From positions 6,269,501 through 6,333,500 of the forward strand of contig CP053159.1 of assembly GCA_014607495.2 (NCBI GenBank): a stretch of 64,000 bases of DNA, read 5' to 3'. Below are positions 12,890 through 23,764 of the stretch, piece by piece (the first letter of the stretch is position 1; each line of letters opens with the position of its first letter). Source of the stretch: Carposina sasakii. Its lineage: Eukaryota > Arthropoda > Insecta > Lepidoptera > Carposinidae. A program made the translations under genes and the position numbers. The notes beneath the pieces were generated by a model that saw only the letters and a list, made by a program, of their open reading frames with translations, searched no databases and had not been told where the DNA came from.

Positions 12890-12954
12890 ATAAATTTCCC
12901 GAAAATTCCACGGGAACGGAAATTAACGGCAATTATGAAGTGGACGGCCGCTAG
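12890..12954 (+). mobile_element. Helitron 3' end fragment (GGGAAC repeat family)
   Basis: One unit of the TTTCCCGAAATTCCACGGGAACGG type is followed by a GACGGCCGCTAG terminus. This matches the right end of the much longer element at 41958-43565, here reduced to one repeat unit. Confidence 0.6.
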
Positions 12955-15067
12955 TAAAATATAAGTGGATAAGTTCAGATAGTGTAACAAGTAGTAGTGG
13001 TAATGAATTTTTGGGCAGAGAATGATTATGAAATCAACCAAAACAGATTGTTCTAAAATCGGTTGTTTAAAAGGCATTATTTTACGTGATTCAAAATCAA
13101 ATTAATTATATTTAATAATAAAATCAATTACAATTTGACTCTTTCGTGTAATACTAGGTGTATATATCTACTTCAAGGGATAAAGAAAACAGATGAATTT
13201 AGGGGGTTATTTTCCTTTTTGTTACCAAACTCGAACTCACTCAACCCATTCTATAATAAAAGGGAATAACTTCCAAAAATTTTCATTGCCATTTCGCTTC
13301 CCTTTTGTTCATTTAAATAGAAACCCTAATGAAATCCATCAACGTGTAGCCTTTGAATCTATACAAAAAAATCTTTTTCACATAATTTTCGATTCTCACG
13401 CCTTCCGTTTATCCTGTGAATGAATTTTGGAGCGAGTTTAATTGATTTTTTTTTCGCCTTGACAGATATTGATTGTTCGTAGAGTTTCAATACCTTTCCA
13501 TTTTATTCCACAAACACTTAGGTTGAGCTGAAAGATAATAAATCACTGTAAAAGTGAAAGCTTCTTTTAAAACTTTACAAGTCTGTAATAAATTATATGT
13601 ATAAAGAAGGGGCGTAAACTATCGACGGCTTTTATAAAGCTAGAGCTTCAGACTATGAAAACAAGATAGATAGAGTTTGCAGAAAAACTTGTGTGATATA
13701 CGTATTAGCAAAATGTACTTGTACCTATATAATGGCAAAAGAGTTGCAACATAATAATGGTTACAAGTTTCGCTATCGCTTTAGCCTACAATAATTGAAC
13801 TAGTTAAATTAGTACCACCAACCGTTTCTAGACAGTCACTACATAGCAATGGATATCTAATTCACATTCGAAAATATTACAGTGATTATTTTTACATTAA
13901 TTAAGATAGGACGAATCGGTTTCGTTATGCCGATATCCAAGTTGAAGTGTTGAGGACTAAAGGACAGTTAGCAAAAATAATAGGTTTGTTAACGTACAAC
14001 TTGTACTGAAAAGAGAAACTTCTGAATACCCTGGAAATGGCCAACGTAATACTAAAGAACATATACTGAATAGCACCCTTGCTAGTTCTTAACATCCAAT
14101 AGCCATGTGAGGTGGTAATGGCGGAGCCTATGCTTGACTTAGAGTAGAGAATGAAATATAGTCAAAGAAAAAAGGTGTGTAGTTTGGTGGAGAAAATTAT
14201 TATAGTCATTCAAAACAACCGATGTCACAGCTGGCCACAACCACTCAGGGTAAATTACTTTGTAGGCCAAGATGTGTGTGCAAAAGAAGAAATATTTTTA
14301 AAACTTATAAAGTAAATTATATGTGAAATAAAAATATTATTTTGAACATTTAGCGTTAGAAACGTAAATGCAGGAGACATTTGCTTTGGATTTGTTGATT
14401 TCCAAGCCAACATTTTCTATGGTTTGTAAGACAATTTTCACCACCAAAGAGCGTTATACCTAAAACCTTCCCATTTCGAGATGTGTGCAAGCGTTTATGA
14501 TATATGAGAAACAGGTCCTTGGGACAAACCTCGTAACCCTGAGATTGTTAGTGGTGACCTCAGCCAATCTAATTATTGTACCCGATCTACTGTACCAAAA
14601 TTAACTAAGCTCCATAGGGTTTGTCATACATACATACAACTGCATGATCATGATTTTAAAATAAAATGTAGATATCTTAAAAGTTGACTTTGGTATGTTA
14701 AATGATTATTGGTAGATCATGTACAGATATTCTTGCCAAGGTTGTAATTCCCAAAAATGAGCAACATCCACAAGTGATGGATTAATGATATCTTGATTGA
14801 TGAGAGGTAATAAAACTTAAATCCGACACCACAATATCAAACCAGCTATTGAAATTATAGTTCGATGAAAATAAATATGGAAACATTTAAAAATAGGTTA
14901 ATGGTAGAAAGTTCTTCTCAAAAATGTATTTCCTTAATTAATAGGGAATTATGCACTTAATGTTTTATTTATAAGATATTAAAATGTTTACATACAGGGT
15001 GTAGTGTGTGAATATTTATTTTATTTACTTCTTGCATAGCGGGGATAGTTGTAAATTGTCATATTCA
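12955..15067. other. unassigned DNA
   Basis: No supported feature. The 76-codon frame at 13193-13423 shows no domain. A stray CAGGGTGTAG motif at 14995-15004 may be one broken end of a foldback MITE. Confidence 0.35.
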
Positions 15068-15381
15068 GGGGGTCTACTCTGAAGTGACGATAAACGAAGT
15101 ATCGGCCGAATATCGAGGTGTTTCCTACTACGAGCTTCCTTCGATCGGATCAGTCGCGCCGTTTTTCCATTCGGTCCGATCGAACTCTATTTGGCAGGTA
15201 TAAGGCTAGATAATAGAAAGTTCATAATATTAGTCAATGTGAATTATTCTCTATGGTTCCGAATGAGTTGTGAATATCCGAAGTAATTTCGTAGTAGGGT
15301 CAAAGGCTGTCAAAGGCTTCGATTCGGTCGGGCTTCGGTCGGACCGAAAGATTCGTAAGCGGTGTTTCAGAGTAGACCCCC
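15068..15381. mobile_element. GGGGGTCTACTCTGAA MITE, copy 1
   Basis: A perfect 16-bp terminal inverted repeat bounds 314 bp. The inside is also imperfectly self-complementary: TTCGGTCCGATCG against CGGTCGGACCGAA, and CCTACTACGA against TCGTAGTAGG. The whole element can therefore fold back. It matches 62877-63202 along its full length. No coding capacity. A hAT-like origin is possible but unproven. Confidence 0.85.
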
Positions 15382-15747
15382 AGGCCCTCTTCAATTAGTT
15401 TCCTTTTTGGCAAATGTGAACAGTACAGACCGAATATTGTAACTACACGTTCAGAGTTTCACCTCACATTTACTCCTATAGGGTAGACATCCATTAGCAA
15501 GTTTAAAAAGGAGATGCGATAATTAATGTAGACCTACGACTACTAATGTAGACTATGCAGCGCGATTTGAGCCAACCCCTGGCCAAAACTATGGTTTCCT
15601 AAGATGTATACTGGTGTTGTAAGAATGCAAAAAGACAGCCGTCTCTACAGGGCCGCCGCGCCGACAGGTGAAAAGTTCCCTCTCGGTCGCTACCTGACGG
15701 CACCGCAATCATTGGAATCTAGTGCTTAACAATTATCTTCTCTTATA
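15382..15747. other. unassigned DNA upstream of LINE
   Basis: The GC content rises from about 15640. This could be the 5' remainder of the adjoining LINE, but no reverse-transcriptase motif is readable here. Confidence 0.3.
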
Positions 15748-16689
15748 CAAGAGCCGATTTCTTTGCAGAGGGGAGTGAGACAAGGAGATGTTATTTCTCC
15801 GAAGCTCTTCACCAATGCAGTGGAAGACGCCTTTAAGCTTCTCGAATGGATCAATATCAATGGCGAATACATCAATCACCTTCGGTTCGCAGACGACATC
15901 GTGGTCATGGCAGAATCGCTGAAGGATCTAAGCACAATGCTCGATGGCCTCAATCGAGTCTCCCAACAGGTGGGCCTGAAGATGAACATGGACAAGACGA
16001 AGATCATGTCGAACGTCCATGTGCCGCCCACTCCTGTACTGGTTGGGAGCTCGATGCTTGAAGTTGTTGACGAGTATGTTTACCTGGGACAGACGGTCAA
16101 ACTAGGTAAGTCCAACTTTGAGAAGGAGGTAACTCGGCGAATCCAACTCGGCTGGGCAGCGTTCGGGAAACTACGAAGCTTATTCGTGTCCAAGATACCC
16201 CAGTCCTTAAAGACGAAGGTATTCAACCAATGCGTGCTGCCGGTGATGACCTACGGTGCCGAGACGTGGTCTCTAACTATGTGCCTCATAAAAAAGCTCA
16301 GGATCGCACAGCGAGCGATGGAGAGAGCTATGCTTGGGATCTCTCTGCGTGATCGAATCAGAAATGAGGAGATCCGCAGACGTACAAACATCACCGACAT
16401 AGCTCAACGGTCCAGCAAGCTGAAGTGGCAATGGGCAGGGCACATAGCTCGAAGAACTGATGGCCGATGGAGTCGGAAAGTTCTGGAATACCACGTATCG
16501 GCAAGCGCAGCGTGGGAAGGCCACCCGGAAGGTGGACGGATGACCTGGCCAAGGTTGCGGGCGTCGGTTGGATGCAGGCTGCTTCCGACCGGTCGGAGTG
16601 GAGGTTGTTGGGGGAGGCCTATGTCCAACAGTGGACTTCTCAGGGCTGTAAATGATACAATACCATTTTCCGTAAATAAACGGTATTAG
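15748..16689 (+). pseudogene. RTE-type LINE, 5'-truncated reverse transcriptase
   Basis: This is the C-terminal part of a non-LTR retrotransposon polyprotein; its family copies the element RNA into DNA at the target site. Reading starts at the block QEPISLQRGVRQGDVISPKL, so the endonuclease and fingers are missing. The catalytic FADD box follows (LRFADDIVV, near 15880-15906), then GLKMNMDKTKIM and the thumb segment SLRDRIRNEEIRRR. A 1-2-base shift near 16488-16492 moves the end (GKRSVGRPPGRWTDD, then GEAYVQQWT) into another frame that stops at 16653-16655. The long frame to 16689 therefore ends in nonsense. The initiator implied by the frame (TTG at 15763) is not a real start. GC content is much higher than the flanks, so the copy is fairly young. 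The clade call (RTE-like) is from motif memory. Confidence 0.85.
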
Positions 16690-17269
16690 AGTAACCTCCT
16701 GCTTGTCCTTCAGTCATGATTTACTCATCCATTAAGCCTAGAATGTATCGGAAAATACAGGAGCAAAATTTACCTTATCTCAAACAGATAACGTTGTGTT
16801 TGGCCTGGGTATGTTTACAGTTCTTCTGCACCTACGTATAATTGGCGTGCGTCGGCCTTGTGTAGTCTGTCCTACATGGAAGTAAATTTATCAACCACCC
16901 AAATTAAGTTTGAATTTGACGTTTATGAATGGGGAGATATGCGAAATATGAAGCCAGTGAAATATTGAAACCTGTCCAAAATTATTATTTGTTTACATTG
17001 CTAGCTTATGACGTATTGTAACCGTATTAAAGATCGAACCTACAAACTTTTTAAAAATAAAATGTGACTTCTTTCGTTATGAGGAAAACATTCAGCTTAT
17101 TTTAGACCCTAAAGAGTTCGATTCATTATCACTGTTTAAACCAAATAAAGAAATAAGCCAAAACTTCCTCCATCATTAGATCTTTGTTTCAATTTTATCT
17201 GTAGGTATCATGTATATCTGACTAATATATTCGTTAAAAATCTAAAAACATACTATTACTCGGCCTTAT
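16690..17269. other. unassigned AT-rich DNA
   Basis: I see nothing supportable here. Confidence 0.35.
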
Positions 17270-17611
17270 ATTACCTATTTGGAGATATCCGTCGATTTCC
17301 TAGAGATCGATCATCACATCATGATCATCTTCCTGTTCTGTTCCATCAGATGTTATGTTTTATTATTATGTAACTGATGAAAACGCTCAAAAACTATTAC
17401 AAAATAGACTAGACGTGCCTACAAATTTTGAGAATTGTCCTCGATTTCTCCTGGATCCCATAATCGGGATCATGATGTGGGTAATATTATTATATTTTAA
17501 GGACCATTTAAAGGGTGGCAAAAATTTATTTCGGTTCATGAAATGACGGAGTTCTAACGCACATATAAATGCAGACGAACTGACAACATCACTTTGTTTA
17601 AAGTCGGTTAA
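17270..17611 (-). mobile_element. AACCGACTTC family, head only
   Basis: In reverse orientation it carries the same ordered blocks as 29783-30120: AACCGACTT at the outer end, GGATCATGATGG-like, GAAATCGAGG and GGAATCTAGGG. It lacks the LINE-derived body of the longer copies, showing that the head also exists alone. The frame at 17355-17546 is a chance frame inside it. Confidence 0.6.
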
Positions 17612-17932
17612 AAATTGTTTAGTTTATATTTTGTAAATTCCAAAAGAATCTAATTATTTAAACTTAAAAACTTATAATAAGAATTTTTTCCATTTTCTTT
17701 ATTAATAATTTTATAAATTATAATATCTTGACTAAGATAAATTTATAAAAACACTTGTCCATTAATATAATCTGTTAGGATATGGTTGATCGTTTCATCT
17801 TTAAACATTGTGCTGAAGGATTCAGCTTTGTTTGCCGAGATTTGGCTAGTGTATAGCTATCGGGATGAAGAATAATGTTGCCAATATGTAATTTAGAAAA
17901 AAGAGATGGTAAAATTCGTCATCCGAGTAATT

Positions 17933-18005
17933 GACCCGGTGGCTTAGTGGTTATAGCGGCTGGCGCGGTTTGCAGCGGTCGTGGGTTCGATTCCCACTCG
18001 GGTGA
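17933..18005 (+). repeat. tRNA-like domain, unit 1
   Basis: Box A-like TGGCTTAGTGGTTATAGCGG and box B-like GGGTTCGATTCCC (a perfect T-arm stem GTGGG/CCCAC) are correctly spaced. The ends ACCCGG and CTCGGGT can pair over about 6 positions. The anticodon arm is imperfect (GCTG/CAGC with an oversized loop). TTTTTT follows 5 bases later. This is a polymerase III promoter-like SINE head, not a credible functional tRNA. Confidence 0.7.
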
Positions 18006-18257
18006 AGAATTTTTTCCATTTTGTTTATTAATAATTTTATAATATATAATATCTTTGACCAAGATAAATTTATAAAAACACTTCTCCATTAACATAATCT
18101 ATTAGGATATGGTTAATCGTTTCATCTTTAAACATTGTGCTGAGGGATTCAGCTTTGTTTGCCGAGATTTGGCTAGTGTATAGCTATCGGGATGAAGAAT
18201 AACGTTGCCAATATGTAATTTAGTAAAGACATGGTAAAATTCGTCATCCGAGTAATT

Positions 18258-18330
18258 GACCCGGTGGCTTAGTGGTTATAGCGGCTGGCACGGTTTGCAG
18301 CGGTCGTGGGTTCGATTCCCACTCGGGTGA
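18258..18330 (+). repeat. tRNA-like domain, unit 2
   Basis: Identical to the unit 1 domain except for one A in place of G in the anticodon arm. It has the same boxes and the same following T run. Confidence 0.7.
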
Positions 18331-18610
18331 AGAATTTTTTCCATTTTCTTTATTAATAATTTTATAAACTTATAATAACCAACTTTAATGTTTGAAGAAC
18401 TTCGCAAATTAGAGTCATAATTTATTTGGGTTCACAAAAAAACGCCTTTTCCAACTTTAAAAGTATTTAGCATACCAAATAGGTAACAAATTTAACTAAT
18501 TATGAAGGTTTTGGTTTGTTTACCTTCAAAGTTCGTAAACTTGTCGGATTTCCCTGAAATTGTAGGCGTGTTGTAATTGAACTTAATATTACAGGTCCCT
18601 TACGTATATA

Positions 18611-19448
18611 TGTCGTGGCCATATTGTAAAATTGATCATTTCATGAAATGGTCGAGCATTTCATGAAGTGGTCGCATTTCATGAAGTGGCCAATTCAATT
18701 TGACCAGATCGTTAAATCGTCTACATTTCACGATTTTGTCATCCACGTTTGGCCAAATCGTATTAACAGGGTGTCCATAAAATCCGAATGTGGTAAGAGC
18801 TTATATAAATAATATATACCGTACACCATATATAAGTATACCATAAGGTATGATGGTATGATTTTTTTTGCTATTATTTATGTGATATTTTCACAATATG
18901 TATAATATTTAAAAACAAAAGACTTTACAAAAGCGATTCGCATCTGGCACTACGCCGGACGCTGCCTGGGCACGCTCGCTCCGCTCGCTCGGCTCGTGCG
19001 TCATTTGTCATAGTCTAACCTAACCTAACCTATCGTAATCTAAGGTTTTTGTTTAACAATATTATTATAAACCACCATTAAGTCTAATATACATTATACA
19101 ATATAACACACTATCCGTGAACTTCTTCTGCATAGTCACCCTACTCTCTTTAATTTGTTTTATAACCTAAAAAGAAAAATCCGCCATCTTCACACATAAA
19201 TAAAACGCGCGCAGCGCCTCTACCGGTGATTCATGTAAATATTTTACGATATGATCAATAATCTTGACCACTTCATGAAATGATCGGGCGTTTAGTTGCC
19301 CATATCGAGAAACGATTTTTATCATCGATCTGCCCAAACCATATCATGATGTGGCCAATAGACAGTTGAACTTTTCATGAAATGCGACCATTTCATGAAA
19401 TGCTCGACCATTTCATGAAATGATCAATTCTACGATATGGCCACGACA
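18611..19448. mobile_element. 838-bp foldback element with TTTCATGAAA subrepeats
   Basis: The ends TGTCGTGGCCATAT and ATATGGCCACGACA are inverted repeats of about 90 bp, flanked on both sides by TATATA. Each arm contains several copies of the palindrome TTTCATGAAA followed by TGGTCG or TGATC. The centre (18972-19035) is a GC-rich block with GCTCGCTCCGCTCGCTCGGC that also occurs at 47352-47414. No coding capacity. Confidence 0.8.
19015..19032 (-). repeat. CCTAA (TTAGG-type) short tract
   Basis: CTAACCTAACCTAACCTA is 3.6 units of the insect telomeric pentamer TTAGG read on the minus strand. It is embedded in the foldback element and recurs at 47397-47412 next to the same GC-rich block, so it belongs to the repeat rather than to a telomere. 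Confidence 0.6.
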
Positions 19449-20770
19449 TATATAGGTAGATAAATGTACCTAAAAATTCATATTGCTAATGGGCAAATTT
19501 GGAAATAATCCAGTTTAGGATTCTTATTGGAATGATAATGATATAGGCTGTTTGTTGGTAGGTAATAACATTTATTATTCGGTCTATATCAGTCTATCTC
19601 TCTCCGTTCTTAACATAAATGGCTGAGAGAGAAAAGGAATAGTAATACTAAATTTACGTTTAGGTTTAAGTGTGATTGCCGGAATCGACCATTTTGTCTC
19701 AGTAGTATCGAATCGTTGTTTTATTTTTCTCAAACTTATTTATAAACCTAATCTTAGTCAAGTCTATCGCTCTTCGTTCTTAACATAAATGGCTAAGAGA
19801 GAAAATCAATGGTAGGACTAAATCTACGTTTAGGTTTAAGTGTGACTGCCGGAATCGACCATTTTGTCTCAGTAGTATCGAATCGTTGTATATATATAGT
19901 ATTGAATATTTCTCAAACTTATTTAAATTAGCATCAATCAATTTTAATTTGTTTCTAACTAAAGTGACTAACAACAGCCTACTCCCATACATAAACTCGT
20001 CTATATGTCAAAGGAAACTTAGATTAGGGTACTATTTGTTAAATTCAAATTTTATTATAGATTCTGTGTACACGCATATCTACCTTTCATATTTAATTAT
20101 CACTTTTTTTCCCAAATGGTTTGCTGAAAGAAATCTCTTTTAGAGATAAGCACGCCTTTCGTACTTTCTGTACGATATTATGCTTGAAAACTAGTTCACG
20201 GTATAAAGCTCTAAATTCATTTAAAAATATACTATTTCATATCTGAAGTCTAATTCAAAATTCCACGTGTAATTATTGTGTCGGAACACTATGTAAAAAG
20301 TTCATACAAAAATAATTGAAGCTATGATATATCTAACATCAGAAATTACACAATTCCTATGAAAAATATTCGATATTCAGTATTGTATTGAATGCTGATA
20401 TTGTTTCATAGTACAATCATGTACCTACTTAGTAACCTACCTAGTAATTTAAATGTATAAATAATTTATTATGCCTCATTTTGCACGTATCACGTTGAGA
20501 AAGGATTGATGGAAGGGTAGACAACGCGAGAGAATTGATAAGGGTCACATTTCAAATAAATATCTTAGTAGACAAGTTTCAATCCCAGTTTTTGCAGAGC
20601 TTATATGAAGAATCTAACCCGAGCGAGGGCTGTATTGGTTAATGTTACGTCCCACTTTTAGTTCGGGGCAAAAAAATTAAGCAATAAGATGTGTATTTCG
20701 ATATTTTCATTATAAAACTCTATCGACATTGTTCAGTTACATTTTTGTGATATCAAAGTGATATCTTGCT
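19449..20770. other. unassigned DNA with local duplication
   Basis: Blocks at about 19583-19720 and 19762-19890 are near-identical direct repeats of roughly 130 bp (CTTAACATAAATGGCT..AGAGAGAAAA, TACGTTTAGGTTTAAGTGTG, GAATCGACCATTTTGTCTCAGTAGTATCGAATCGTTGT). Otherwise nothing is recognisable. The frames at 19780-20143 fall in this duplication or beside it and look non-coding. Confidence 0.55.
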
Positions 20771-20968
20771 CTGATGTGGGGTTTTACTAGAGGACATCAG
20801 CTGTATCTCCTTCCGTGCAAGTCGTAAGAGACGACTAAGCAACTCGGCCATTCTCTCAGGTGATAAGCTAGCAACTGCTCTCTGATCATTTATATCTGTG
20901 AGTGCTATTCTAAACACGCCTGTGGGATCTTTATGATTCTGCAGTTTTGGCTACCCCAATGTTCCATT
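20771..20968 (-). repeat. SINE-like repeat R (minus strand)
   Basis: It shares blocks with 52118-52265 (minus) and 61145-61295 (plus): CTTCCGTGCA, GAGACGACTAAG or its complement, and GCAGTTTTGGCTACCCCA or its complement near the far end. Length is roughly 150-200 bp, with no coding content. The family is unnamed here. Confidence 0.55.
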
Positions 20969-21499
20969 TTACGTGATAGGTATTTAGTTACATTACTTGT
21001 AAAGAAATTTTGAACATACCTAGAGTCAGCAAGTATAAAAGTTCAAAGTTTATGGAAAACAACAATTTAACAACAAAATAACAATTTTAATTCGTATTTA
21101 ACAACATTGAGTCCCACCAAACTGAGAGTTGGAACAAACACAAAAATTCGCCCAAACAAATGCTAATTGAAAACAATTACCCGCTTCCCTAATTACTAAT
21201 TGTCGCTAGCGATTATTTAAAGTAAAAGGTAAAAGACGGTAAACACAAAGTGCGTCGCCCCGGAGCATTTTTTTTTCAAACTAAATTATTAAGCGTCTTC
21301 TGCAATTACGCCTAATGACTTTGTCTGGGATGTTGATTAGCTGTGGGCAAAGTGAGTAGGTACTAATGGAAGTTGATTCAAACGAATCCGACTAGAAATT
21401 GTTTTCTTTAAGGTAACACGATAAGACTGGCAAAATAAATGAGTAAGGTAAAGAAAAAGTTTCATCCTACAATTTTAAAAATATATATGGTGTTTTCAA
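20969..21499. other. non-repeat stretch rich in TAATT sites
   Basis: Around 21158-21220 there are several homeodomain-type cores (CTAATTG, CAATTAC, TAATTACTAATTG) plus a low-repeat sequence to 21360. A regulatory element is conceivable, but AT-rich DNA produces such motifs by chance. Confidence 0.25.
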
Positions 21500-21573
21500 A
21501 TTTCTTGTGGTTAGATTCTCTACAGTGGGCTATATCCATAACATTTCATTTAACATACCCCTTTTGTTGCATC
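21500..21573. mobile_element. CAGGGTG foldback MITE, right-arm fragment
   Basis: ATTCTCTACAGTGGGCTATA and TTTAACATACCCCTTTTGTT match the right arms of the elements at 4321-4584 and 36806-37068. The terminal CACCCTG is degenerate and the left arm is absent. Confidence 0.65.
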
Positions 21574-21767
21574 GTAATATTATGTGATCTACATTTATGC
21601 ATTCTTTATTTTTAATTGTAATATACGAGTATATTATATGTGTTACATAGTTGATATGCTTTATTTAAGTAAGAGGTTGGATCAGTTGTACGTGCTATGC
21701 TATATGTATTTAATTGTATCAGGCGTACGGAAGTTGAAATTTTCATCAAGGGTATATACCTACGTTC

Positions 21768-21885
21768 TTAAGGGCCAATTTTTCCAAACGTCAGATAACT
21801 TTTCAGAAGAATAAAGAGAGAGAAAGACAGCATCAACTTTATTTTTCTGATTGGCTATCTGATGTTTGGAAAAATCGGCCCTTAA
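21768..21885. mobile_element. 118-bp MITE with TTAA-flanked 30-bp inverted ends
   Basis: TTAAGGGCCAATTTTTCCAA at the left and its inverse at the right pair over 30 bases with 2 mismatches. TTAA at both outer edges fits a TTAA target duplication, as used by piggyBac-group elements. However, the GGGCC terminus is not the standard piggyBac end, so the superfamily is left open. Confidence 0.7.
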
Positions 21886-21897
21886 CAAAATAAATAT

Positions 21898-22045
21898 ATT
21901 ATATTAATGGAGAAGTGTTTTTATAAATCTATCTTAGTCAAACGGTAGCTCAGTGGTAAGAGCGCTAGCACGGAATGCAGAGGTCGTGGGTTCGATTCCC
22001 ACTCGGGTGAAATTTTTTTTCCATTTCTTTATTAATAATTTTATA
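21898..22045 (+). repeat. tRNA-like SINE, dispersed copy
   Basis: It contains the best box A of the family (TAGCTCAGTGGTAAGAGCG, 21946-21964) and box B GGGTTCGATTCCC (21988-22000), followed by a T run and the shared ATTAATAATTTTATAAA tail. The upstream leader is shorter than in the 325-bp units. The antisense frame 21934-22269 translates this into RVGIEPTTSAFRASALTTEL, a string often mis-annotated as protein. Confidence 0.7.
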
Positions 22046-22465
22046 AAATAAATATATTTACTTTTATTATGTATGCCAGTTTCGCAGCTGCCATGTTGTC
22101 GAGCGCTGCGCTGTTGGTCTTCATGTAGGCTATGTAGATGACTCGACGCGATGCCATCGCTACAAACTGCGCGAAAACCAAATTGAAACAGAGAAGTCAC
22201 TCGGTATCTTGCAATAGCAAAACAGTAGATACCTAATGCGATAGCGATTTTTGAATGATTGCGTTGCAACAGCCAATTCTCTTACTATTTGGGCTATTTA
22301 TTTCACCCAGTGACCTGAGCAGTGCGACCAGTCACTTGTCGCTACCAACAAAATGTACCTATAAGGCTCTAATGAGTTATTTTCCTACCTGTCGCTCGAT
22401 CAATTTGGCGGCGTGACCAGCACAGATAGCACTGCTGTGCTCGTCTGGTGAAATATAGCTCTTAT

Positions 22466-22690
22466 TAACCCCCGACGCAAAAACGACGGGGTGTTATAAG
22501 TTTGACGTGTCTGTGTGTGTGTGTGTGTGTAAATGTGTATGTGTCTGTCTGTGGCATCGTACCTCCCAAACGGATGATCCGATTTTGATGCGGTTTTTTT
22601 TTTTGTTTAAAAGGTATATCAGTCGAGAGTGTTCTTAGCTATGTTTGGTGGAAATCGGTTCAGGGCTTCAAGGTCATCAGGTCGTTTGTT
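22466..22690. repeat. CCCCGACGC repeat with (TG)n
   Basis: AACCCCCGACGCAAAAACGA, GGTGTTATAAGTTTGACGTG, a TG microsatellite (about 22506-22531) and CCAAACGGATGATCCGATTT follow in the order I know from a dispersed lepidopteran repeat. It may be the outer part of the foldback element that starts at 23186. Confidence 0.55.
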
Positions 22691-23185
22691 AGGTGTGATA
22701 GGAATGTTACACGCTCAGTTTGCTTGCAAGCATATGTGGGATCTGACATTTGAAACACTAATATCTTCTGGAACCACTGAGCTGGTTTGCTGTTAGGGCT
22801 CGAAGATAGGAGACGTAACCCTGGACTGCCTTTTAGTAAACCCATCGAGTTTGGGCTCTTTGGATTTGTCTTAACTAGTTCTCTTTATGTTTCTAATTGA
22901 CGAGGACCTGATGCTGGAAATCTGGAACCTCTGATAAACCAATTTATATTTTGCTGAAAATCTAGAATGACCAAAGTTTAATCTTTATTGTTTCTTAACC
23001 TCTGCAATTCTCCCAGAGCCAGTTTGTCATAAGGATTGTTAAACAGCTTCCTTTGGTCGAGATCGCATATAGCGACCCCATCTAAACTTTTTACGCGGCG
23101 AAAAATAAAATAAATTAAATTAAAGAATGAAAAATTAAGGAGCTCCTTCAAAAAGCATGAAATAAAAATTTAATTTAAAATTTAA
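22691..23185. other. probable internal part of dispersed repeat
   Basis: No gene. The last 60 bases (GGAGCTCCTTCAAAAAGCAT) are of the type that accompanies the following foldback repeat in Lepidoptera, by memory only. Confidence 0.35.
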
Positions 23186-23764
23186 AAAACCCCCGACCCT
23201 AAAAAGTTCGCAATCATTATGAAAAAAGGTTTAAAATGCTAAACCCTATAAAAAGCAAAAAATAACTTTTAAAACTACGTAAGTACCAACTAAAGCATGT
23301 CAGACTATCTACTCGGGACTTTGTGCCACCTTTATGTCGGAGGCATAACCGCTAATTTTCAAACTGCAAATGATTATCTTGGCCTGCTGTTGACCGTACG
23401 TATGAAATTTTTTATTTAATTTTGTCGCGTCGGGGGACCGCTTTTTCCCTTCAAAAATACTTACCTAAATCGAATGAATCACAACATTCGTATTTAAAAA
23501 AATCACCTATCTAAACAAAATTATATTTATAATTACTGATATAGTGTTTTAAAGTAAGTAGGTATTCAGAATTAAAGTGAAGTAAGCTATTAAAATTATA
23601 TTTGTATAACAATGGGATTGAGGTCTTCTTAATGTGTGCTTCTAACGTTAGGCTAATAAATTAGAGCGGTCCCCCGACTCGACAAAATTTAATCAAAAAT
23701 TTCATACGTACGGTCAACAGCAGGCCCAGATAACCATTTGCTGTTCAAAATTAGCGGTTATGCC

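Larger units (their letters stand above)
17681..18367 (+). repeat. tandem pair of 325-bp tRNA-like units
   Basis: GAATTTTTTCCATTTT starts at 17681, 18007 and 18332, giving 2.1 tandem units of 325-326 bp. Each full unit holds the same leader and a tRNA-like domain, and the next unit's T run follows directly. The units differ at only a few positions. Single dispersed copies at 21898-22045 and 39370-39550 show that the unit is also mobile or was mobilised. Confidence 0.85.

Noticed and set aside
15763..16689. 308-codon open frame as a host gene
   Set aside because: It is a truncated RTE-type reverse transcriptase with a frameshift. The final 60-70 residues are out of frame, and the implied start codon is TTG inside a conserved motif.
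19015..19032. Interstitial telomere
   Set aside because: Only 3.6 units, and the tract is linked to a repeat block that recurs at 47.35 kb.
21942..22010. Functional tRNA gene
   Set aside because: Boxes A and B are good, but the acceptor and anticodon stems do not form properly, and the same domain lies inside a dispersed repeat.
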